Below are positions 56,666 to 64,000 of a DNA stretch of 64,000 nt, one piece after another (position 1 is the first letter of the stretch; every line of letters begins with the position of its first letter). The stretch lies in contig JACVTC010000002.1 of NCBI GenBank assembly GCA_016946835.1, forward strand, positions 2,210,001-2,274,000, in the 5' to 3' direction. A program made the translations under genes and the position numbers. The notes under the pieces are model-generated. The model ran no database searches. It saw only the letters and a list, made by a program, of their open reading frames with translations, and was not told the DNA's origin. Source of the DNA: Neocallimastix lanati (nom. inval.). Its lineage: Eukaryota > Neocallimastigomycota > Neocallimastigomycetes > Neocallimastigales > Neocallimastigaceae.

Positions 56666-57441
56666 ATATATATTATTTTTATATATATATTTGAATAATA
56701 CATAATTAAAAAGGTTATATATAATAAAATTAAATATATTAATAATATCATTAATATGATTATATTTTGTCACAAAGTTAATTTTCATTTAAGAAGTGGT
56801 TATTTATTATTATAATATAATATATTATATTATATTATGACTAATACATTTACATTTGATTGAATATATAACAAATTCCAGTATTTAAAATTAAAAAAAA
56901 ATAAAAAAATAAAGAGTAAAGTTATTATTTTAATCATTATAAATTATTAATTTACTTTATTTATTATTATTTTATAATAAATAAGAAAAAAAGAATCTTC
57001 AGATTTTAGAAAAATTTTTTTTAATAAAATATAATTAAATTATTTTCTATAAAAAAATCTATTCAAAAATAATTTATATTAATTTATTGAATATATTATT
57101 AACCAATCATCTCGTATTAATAGAACTTGTGGATAAAGTATTTGTATATTGATATATAATTAAATTTTTTAAGATAGTATATATATTCATGAATTGTACT
57201 ATATTTATAAAACAAAAAAATATTAGTAAAATACTAAATTAAATATAATTTTATTAATAAAACGAATAATATATTCATTTTTTTAGTGATTATTTAACAA
57301 TTGTTTAAACTAATATATTGAGAAAAAATATCTCATTTGATTTTATTTTTATATATTATAATTTATTATACCTTTTTAATATTTGTTGCTGTTGATCTAT
57401 ATTATTTTGTTTAGTTTTAATTAAAATTAAATAAATAAACA
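56666..57441. other. AT-rich intergenic, upstream of glycosyltransferase copy 2
   Basis: No gene seen. Its sequence does not match the region upstream of copy 1, apart from a short AAATAAATAA before the ATG. Confidence 0.6.
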
Positions 57442-59568
57442 ATGCCTCAAAAATATGAATTAGTTGGAAATCCAACTATTACTAAACGTGTAAATAAATT
57501 AATAAATAAAAAAATAAAATTATTTATTGTAATATTGTCTTTAGCAATAATATCTATCATTACATTAAACTATAATAATGAAAAAATAAAAGAAGACAAT
57601 ATTAAGCAAAGTTCAATTAGTAGTGATATGAAAGATTATTACATAAAAGAAGAAAAAGAAAATAATTATTTATTTATCAAAGGAAAATCAAGAAAAGATA
57701 AATATGGACTTGAATTAAATATAAATATATTAGACGGTATATATAATATTGGTTTTAATAATAGTACAGAAACAAAAATTGAAGATATAAAATTATATAC
57801 ACCACCTTGCCCAAATCTTCAACCTTTTCACTACCCTGATTCTATTATTAATCCTAAATGTGAAGGAAGTAGTGTTCAAATTACTAATTACAACAATGAT
57901 AATGGAAAAGGTTTACCATATGTCCTTCATTTAGATTCCATTACGAATCAAATGAAGAAATGGAATAGTTGGGAAAAATTGAATATAACTAATCAAATAT
58001 ATTTTAAAAAAACAGTAAAAGAATTAGTTGATAATGAATATCATCCATTTGATTATGGATATATTGGTAATGATACTACATCTGATATTGATGATGAAAC
58101 TTTTTATAATAGTGTGGTGACTAGTAGAATGGATGAAGTTTCAGATCCAAGAAGAAGACGTGTATTCACTTTTATCTTATTCAATGGTGAATTTGATTTA
58201 TTAGATTTATATCTTGCTGAATTCTATGAAATTATTGATTATTTCGTAATCTATGAATCAAATAGTACATTTACCGGTAAACCCAAACCATTATATTTTA
58301 CAAGAACTTTATTTGAAACAGATAGATATGATAAATTCAAGGATAAATTAATTCCATTACCAATGGAAACTATTGTTGATGAAGATAATGGTAGAGGAAA
58401 AGGTTTCCCAAGAGAACATTTAGCTAGAAGAAATGTAATTGAAAAGGGTTTACAATCTGTTCAAGCTCGTCATGGTGATATTTTTATGCATGGTGATTTA
58501 GATGAATTTCCTAGACCTCATATTCTTTCTCTTTTAAAGAAGTGTGGTGGATGGGAACATTTACAAGCAGGTATTGGAGGAGGACCTAAATCCTTCAAAA
58601 ATGGAAATATTGATAGTTATTTTGTAAATAATAAAACTAATGCAAAAACAAATAAAGATGGTGAATATTTAATAGATTACGAAAGAGATAGATCGGTTGG
58701 TTTCTTAAGTTGGTTCTATGAATATTCTTTAAATATTATTGAAAATAAAGATATAGGAACAGTAGCCCATCCAAATATTGCTATATTTGATGCGAGACGT
58801 TCACTTGGTCAATTGGTAGATAGATATAATGGAAATATGAAGATGAAGAGAGAAGTTGACGATGATAACTATGATCCATTACTTGATCCTACTTTTAACC
58901 CATACAAAGGATACACCTATACAGATAATACTAATGATAGAAGGATAGGTAAGGGATACCTTGGAGAAAGATTAAGATTTGCTACTTCTAAAGTCAATAG
59001 ATTAGGTATAGAAGAAAAGCCTGTATTTTGGAATGGTGGATGGCATCTTAGTAGTTTCTTACCCACTATTGATCAATTTCTTAATAAAGTAGCATCCTAT
59101 TCTCACAATAAGGATTATAAATATAAATCTCAAGAAGATCTTAAAAAGGATATCATTAGTAGAATAAAAGGACATTACTATATTTTCGGAAAAAAGAAGA
59201 AGTATTTTGACAATAAAATTGTAATGCCAGAATCTTATACAAAAGGATATCAATATAATTTTGATTACATCTATTGGCAAGAAAATATTAAAGCTAATGG
59301 AACAAATCAAGAATTTAAGGATTATTTAGATAGACTCACTCACGAAATTCCAAATCAAATATGGAAGAATCCAATTTGTTATTCCTTTATGATTGATAGA
59401 GATTATGGTTTAGAAAAGAAACTATGGTGGCAAGTTATACCAAAAGAAGAATGGAAAACTGTAAGATTTGAACAGTTGGATGAAAAAATACTAAATGAAA
59501 TTACACCTCAATTTATATCAGAATCATTTAGAAATGAAATGTTCAAAACCATAGAAGATGAACATTAA
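57442..59568 (+). CDS. GT17-like glycosyltransferase, type II membrane protein (copy 2)
   Basis: 708 residues, intronless, the paralogue of 29207-31330. The membrane segment is at about 25-43 (LFIVILSLAIISIITL). All GT17 blocks are preserved: FNGEFDLLDLYLAEF, ESNSTFTGKPKPLYF, HGDLDEFPRP and WNGGWHLSSF. Differences from copy 1 concentrate in residues 16-47, around and after the membrane anchor. Elsewhere roughly a dozen amino-acid changes are visible (for example K-to-R in GFPREHL, N-to-E in DYERDR, E-to-G in IKGHYY, and the last residues KTIEDEH), with few silent changes. Similarity stops at the start and stop codons. Both copies look functional; whether they differ in localisation or acceptor is open. 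Confidence 0.85.
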   Translation: MPQKYELVGNPTITKRVNKLINKKIKLFIVILSLAIISIITLNYNNEKIKEDNIKQSSISSDMKDYYIKEEKENNYLFIKGKSRKDKYGLELNINILDGIYNIGFNNSTETKIEDIKLYTPPCPNLQPFHYPDSIINPKCEGSSVQITNYNNDNGKGLPYVLHLDSITNQMKKWNSWEKLNITNQIYFKKTVKELVDNEYHPFDYGYIGNDTTSDIDDETFYNSVVTSRMDEVSDPRRRRVFTFILFNGEFDLLDLYLAEFYEIIDYFVIYESNSTFTGKPKPLYFTRTLFETDRYDKFKDKLIPLPMETIVDEDNGRGKGFPREHLARRNVIEKGLQSVQARHGDIFMHGDLDEFPRPHILSLLKKCGGWEHLQAGIGGGPKSFKNGNIDSYFVNNKTNAKTNKDGEYLIDYERDRSVGFLSWFYEYSLNIIENKDIGTVAHPNIAIFDARRSLGQLVDRYNGNMKMKREVDDDNYDPLLDPTFNPYKGYTYTDNTNDRRIGKGYLGERLRFATSKVNRLGIEEKPVFWNGGWHLSSFLPTIDQFLNKVASYSHNKDYKYKSQEDLKKDIISRIKGHYYIFGKKKKYFDNKIVMPESYTKGYQYNFDYIYWQENIKANGTNQEFKDYLDRLTHEIPNQIWKNPICYSFMIDRDYGLEKKLWWQVIPKEEWKTVRFEQLDEKILNEITPQFISESFRNEMFKTIEDEH

Positions 59569-60346
59569 ATCCTACTATAGAAAAAAAAAAAATTACTGTT
59601 TAATAAATACCACTTTTACTGCAGAAAATTATTAAAAATAATAAATACTAATTAACACTAAATTTTAATAATAAATATCTTTATTAAGAAAAATTATTAT
59701 ATATTTATTTCATATTTATTTTAATCATATATATATTAATATATATTCTCTTGATTATTATTTTAATTCTATAAATAATTATTTACTCGTATTATATACA
59801 ATAAATAATCCTATTAGTTTAAATAATAAAAACGTTAAAATTATATATATATAAATATAAAATATAAATATAAAATATAAAATATAAATATAAATATAAA
59901 ATATAAATATAAAATATAAATATAGAATATAAAAATAAAATATAAAAATAAAAATAAAAGTAAAAATTAAAATAAACATAAAAAAATAAATATAAAAAAA
60001 CTAAAAATAAAAATAAAAATTAATAATACAAATAAAAAATAATAAATTAATAATATTATTATTAAATAATATATAATATTATAATAAAAATAATATTATA
60101 ATATTAAATAATATACAATGTTATAATAATAAATAATAAAAATGATGAATAATAATAAATAAATTTAAAAATAAGCCTATAAATAAAAATACAATAAAAA
60201 TAAAAATAAAAAATAATAATAATTAAAATAAATATATACATAGATATAAACATGAATATTTTATGCATTTCTTATTAAAGGACTAATATTAAGTAATATG
60301 GTGTATATATATACATATATAAAAATAGTATTTTAATATAAATTTT
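59569..60346. other. AT-rich intergenic with (AAATAT)n-like repeats
   Basis: TATAAAATATAAATA permutations at 59850-59990 produce an artificial Tyr/Ile/Phe frame on the minus strand. A 13-A run follows the stop codon of the glycosyltransferase by about 10 bases (59580-59592). No gene seen. Confidence 0.6.
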
Positions 60347-60526
<180 letters not shown>

Positions 60527-60528
<2 letters not shown>

Positions 60529-60920
60529 TGACTGCACTCATAATTTAACTATATATTTAATTTATTTATTTATAGTATTTATTTATATTTATGTGTATTT
60601 ATTTATTTATATTTAATGATTACTTAAATGTATTATGATCTATCGTCTTGTATAAATCTATGTTAATTATCTTTTAATATTTATTTAATTAATTTTTAAT
60701 TTATTTTATGTTATGGAAAACGCATGTTGTAACATGTGACTTTATTACTTATTTAAAGCCGAAAGATAGATCATACACTTATTTCCCTTGTATACCATAT
60801 TCCATAAGGAATATTATTATAGATCTAAATTTAATAAAGCTAACAGATTAAGAGTCTCAGTTGACTCATATCATTTATTATTAAAAGTACTTAATTAATT
60901 CGCTTCACCGCTCCGAAATC
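60527..60920 (+). promoter_or_regulatory. Putative 5' LTR and leader of the Copia element
   Basis: After the microsatellite the sequence becomes less AT-rich toward the gag ATG. A TATTTAAA box-like motif lies at about 60750 and GAGTCTCAGTTGACTCA at about 60851. The LTR cannot be delimited because the second LTR lies beyond the window; a start at TGTTGACTG (60527) is one possibility. Confidence 0.4.
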
Positions 60921-63900
60921 ATGCAAGACTTTAACTTAGCTAAGGACCAACGCCTCCATGGAAAATCCAACTTTAATGAGTGGAAATTCCTTATTGACAA
61001 TGCCGCTAAACGTCAAGGTATTAAGGAATTCATGGAAGTCGACGTCGTTGGAAAACTTAATGATGTAGGTTTTGATTACAACCCCAATGTCAACGATGTT
61101 ATCAACAAGGTAATTACTAAATTAATTACCAAAATGTTACCGCAAGCTCCTGCCGAACCTATTCGAAACAATAATGCTGAGGTTAATCAAAACAATAATG
61201 TTGATATCAATACTCAGCTAACTAACTTTTTTGGTAATCCTCTTAATCATATCAGATTAGTTGAGGAAGCAGAAAGGATCGATGCTGACATGATACTCAT
61301 GATCAGTAAGAATGTCGATGATTCTGTTTTAAGAGAAATCAGCAGACTTAATAATGGTTTCCGTATAATGGAAAGACTCAAATCAAAATATGGAAATTCA
61401 AATGCTGATATGGAATACTGGCTTAAAAGATTAAGAAGTATTAAAGCCAGAGATAGAAATCAAATCATCGAAAAGCTAGAACTTATGAAAGAAACTTTCG
61501 ATGATATGGAAGAACAACATGTGGAGATCACTGATAAGGAAAAATTAAAATATCTCTATAACGTACTACCGGATGATTATAAAAATATCATTCAAATTAA
61601 TTTGAATAGTGACCCTAATGTATATATTAATAATCTCAAAAGTTTTATTTATGCAAAATCTTACCTAGAAAATTGGGAAGATAACAAAACCATTGAAAAA
61701 GATGATCCAATGGACCTAGATTTTATCAGTAGAGGAAGAAGAACTAGTAATTCCTCAAAGAAAAATGAACACAACAACCATAATAACAAAAGCTCTAACT
61801 CTAAGAAAAGAGGAAAGCAAAATGGTAACCAATATAACAGTAATAATAAAGATAATAGTAACGAAGACAATAATAATAAATCATATTGTCACATTTGTGA
61901 AGTTAAAGGACACTCTACCAGAAACTGCATATATAATATGAAGACGAAGTCAAATCATAATAAAGGGAGGCAAGAAAAGCTTCAAGTAAAGACCACATTA
62001 AATGATCATCCAAAGAAGTCTTTACATTTAATAAGTAAAATTTCTGATCCAGACAGTGCCAGTAGTTATGACGATAATTTTGATTTTGAAGACGCAAGGG
62101 CACTGATAGAAAAACAAGAAGAAATAAACATTGACAATAAGGTTAAATTTTCTGGATTAATTGAATACGTGAATGATAGTTTTATTATTCCAAAGGAGAT
62201 AACAATTCCTAATAAAAAAGAGGAATTATATGTAAACAACATCAATTATTATGAAGAAAATGATAAGACTAGTGAATGGTTATATGATACTGGTGCTGGA
62301 GAACATATAACTAATGATTTTAATTTGCTAAATAATTTTATTCACTGCAAAATAAAGTTAAGATGTGCCAATGGGACAATGTGTAGCTTCGAAGGATATG
62401 GTACTTACGAATGTTACATTAATGGAATATATGTACGACTAGACAAGGTATTATATTCAAAATCTGCAACTAAAAATCTTATTAGTGGAATAGAACTGGC
62501 CAAAATAGGATATAGAGTCATTATTGACACTGATGATTATACACGTGGTAGATTTAACTTATGGGGTCCAAATAATGTATATATAGGAACTTATTATTCT
62601 ACAAATGATAATCAATTCTTAGTAAATACTTACAAGATTAATAAGAACTTTGAAGAAAAGGATAAAAATATTATGGCTTTAAACGAAGTTGATGAAAAAA
62701 GCCTTGAAATTTGGCATAGAAGACTAGGTCATTATTACCTAGAAAACATAAACAAATATCTAAGTTTACACCAAATAAAAACTCCTAAATGCATAGAATG
62801 TAAAGTAGCTAAAATGTCAAGGAAATCACACGGAGGAAAAACACCGAAAGCTACGAAAATATTAGAAATAATACATTCAGACATTTCAGGTCCATACAAT
62901 TCATCTATCAATAATAAAAAATACTTTATTACATTCATGGATGAATTCTCAAGAAAAGTATGGATATATACTTTAAAATCTAAAGCCGAAGCCCCCGAAT
63001 TAATTGTGGAATTCTTCAAGTACTTAAATAACCAATTTGAAGAATATAATATTAAAATATTTAAATCAGATGGAGGAAAGGAATTTAAAAATAAAACAGT
63101 TAATAAATACTGTAAAGAAAATGGAATAGAAAAAACCTATTCTCCTCCAGGTTGTCCTGAAGTTAATGGAAAAGCTGAAAGAATAAACAGAACTCTTAGA
63201 AATTCAGCTAAAACTCTTCTATATTGGGCAGAATTATCAGAAAACTTTTGGAATTTCGCCATAAAACAGGCATGCTACATATATAACTTAATTCCCCATT
63301 CAGGAAATAAATTTTTAATACCCAATGAAGTATTTTACAACAAAAAGGTAGAGTTAAAACATTTAAAAACCTTTGGTTGTGTGTGTTATTACAGGGATGA
63401 TACACAACACAAATCAAAATTTTTACCAAATGCTAAGAAGGGCGTATTCTTGGGATTTGATGATAAAAAATATTCATATATTATCATGGATATTGAAAAT
63501 AATAAAATACATTATACTAACGATGTAGAATTCGTTGAAGAAGAGCCTAGTAAACACAAATACGAAACAAGCAATTATAAAGACTCTTACTTCTCATTTA
63601 TGAAAGACAACAATAGAAAAGATATGAATCCAGAAGATAATATTATAAATGAAGATAATAATATAAATGAAGATAATAATATGAACAATGAAAATAATTT
63701 TAATGGAAGAAACATCTTAAATGAAGAAAACAGTTTAAATGAAAATATTAATAATGAAAGGACTACTAATACAGAACATAAAAGTAATTACATTAAAAAT
63801 AAGCATGTCAATAATATATCGTTAAATGAAGAAAATCAAGAATTTGATAATAAAGATATAAACCAGAAAAATAACCATAATTTAAATAAAGATGTTGAAA

Positions 63901-64000
63901 TTAATTCTAAAATTAATCCTGAAATTAAAAATAAAAATAATTGTGAATTTAAATTGAAATTCAATTTCAACAATGTTGACAAAAATAATTCTGAAAATAA
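60921..64000 (+). CDS. gag-pol: Ty1/Copia gag-pol polyprotein, 5' part (runs off the right edge)
   Basis: One uninterrupted frame from ATG at 60921 to the window end (1026 codons, no stop). Gag region: FNLAKDQRLHGKSNFNEWKF near the start, LKYLYNVLPDDYKNII, PMDLDFISRGRR, and a CCHC knuckle CHICEVKGHSTRNC (61887-61928). Protease LYDTGAGEHIT (catalytic Asp 62286). GAG-pre-integrase IWHRRLGH (about 62712). Integrase: H-H-C-C finger ending CIECKVAK, Asp in HSDISGP (62880), Asp in KSDGGKEF (about 63069), Glu in GKAERINR (about 63177), then GVFLGFDDKKYSYIIMD. A 120-residue Asn/Glu/Asp-rich linker begins near 63600. RT and RNase H should follow outside the window. Protease-integrase-RT order is that of Copia. 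Gag and Pol share one frame without a frameshift, unlike E1/E2. It looks intact and possibly active. Confidence 0.9.
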   Translation, partial: MQDFNLAKDQRLHGKSNFNEWKFLIDNAAKRQGIKEFMEVDVVGKLNDVGFDYNPNVNDVINKVITKLITKMLPQAPAEPIRNNNAEVNQNNNVDINTQLTNFFGNPLNHIRLVEEAERIDADMILMISKNVDDSVLREISRLNNGFRIMERLKSKYGNSNADMEYWLKRLRSIKARDRNQIIEKLELMKETFDDMEEQHVEITDKEKLKYLYNVLPDDYKNIIQINLNSDPNVYINNLKSFIYAKSYLENWEDNKTIEKDDPMDLDFISRGRRTSNSSKKNEHNNHNNKSSNSKKRGKQNGNQYNSNNKDNSNEDNNNKSYCHICEVKGHSTRNCIYNMKTKSNHNKGRQEKLQVKTTLNDHPKKSLHLISKISDPDSASSYDDNFDFEDARALIEKQEEINIDNKVKFSGLIEYVNDSFIIPKEITIPNKKEELYVNNINYYEENDKTSEWLYDTGAGEHITNDFNLLNNFIHCKIKLRCANGTMCSFEGYGTYECYINGIYVRLDKVLYSKSATKNLISGIELAKIGYRVIIDTDDYTRGRFNLWGPNNVYIGTYYSTNDNQFLVNTYKINKNFEEKDKNIMALNEVDEKSLEIWHRRLGHYYLENINKYLSLHQIKTPKCIECKVAKMSRKSHGGKTPKATKILEIIHSDISGPYNSSINNKKYFITFMDEFSRKVWIYTLKSKAEAPELIVEFFKYLNNQFEEYNIKIFKSDGGKEFKNKTVNKYCKENGIEKTYSPPGCPEVNGKAERINRTLRNSAKTLLYWAELSENFWNFAIKQACYIYNLIPHSGNKFLIPNEVFYNKKVELKHLKTFGCVCYYRDDTQHKSKFLPNAKKGVFLGFDDKKYSYIIMDIENNKIHYTNDVEFVEEEPSKHKYETSNYKDSYFSFMKDNNRKDMNPEDNIINEDNNINEDNNMNNENNFNGRNILNEENSLNENINNERTTNTEHKSNYIKNKHVNNISLNEENQEFDNKDINQKNNHNLNKDVEINSKINPEIKNKNNCEFKLKFNFNNVDKNNSEN

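Overview
This is eukaryotic nuclear DNA with extreme A+T content, many homopolymer and microsatellite runs, short GT-AG introns, asparagine-, glutamine- and threonine-rich proteins and many LTR retroelements. The best fit is an early-diverging, very AT-rich fungus such as an anaerobic gut chytrid (Neocallimastigomycota). A dictyostelid-like protist cannot be excluded from sequence alone. No prokaryotic gene organisation, CRISPR array or rRNA is seen.

Layout. 1-1000: 5' part of a casein kinase 1-like gene (minus strand, three exons, continuing past the left edge). 1000-12450: gene-poor repeats, including a pentamer minisatellite present in two opposite-facing arrays (5.8-6.1 and 6.4-7.2 kb) and a decayed FLYWCH/MULE transposase copy (7.36-8.38 kb). 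12.4-19.3 kb: a graveyard of at least three broken Ty1/Copia elements in both orientations. 19.8-20.9 kb: unrecognised degenerate coding-like sequence. 25.15-27.68 kb: a three-exon gene for a secreted, membrane-anchored RlpA/expansin-type double-psi beta-barrel protein with a long threonine-rich stalk. 29.2-31.3 kb: an intronless type II membrane glycosyltransferase (GT17-like), with a near-identical twin at 57.4-59.6 kb. 32.7-35.8 kb: a composition-balanced non-coding block, a dispersed motif family and a large pentamer minisatellite.

36.6-53.8 kb is one compound locus. A MULE-type transposase gene on the minus strand is broken: its catalytic part lies at 36.6-37.6 kb and a FLYWCH part at 53.4-53.8 kb. 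Between them sit two complete, apparently young Ty3/Gypsy retrotransposons (E1 37599-44613, E2 44618-52657), both on the minus strand. They are separated by only the 4-bp target duplication TATC, which also flanks the pair, so both used the same 4-bp site. Each has near-identical LTRs, a primer-binding site, Gag with a zinc knuckle, and Pol (protease, RT, RNase H, integrase) in the -1 frame relative to Gag. In both, a TTTAAAC heptamer followed by a GGGAG stem-loop overlaps the gag stop, a textbook programmed -1 frameshift arrangement. A tRNA-like segment with box A/B-like motifs begins directly at the outer junction of E2.

53.8-57.4 kb holds more copies of the dispersed motif family and a Copia RT remnant. 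60.9 kb to the right edge is the 5' part of an intact-looking Ty1/Copia gag-pol reading frame on the plus strand. Host genes supported here are few: the kinase, the barrel protein and the two glycosyltransferases. The rest is mobile-element and repeat DNA.
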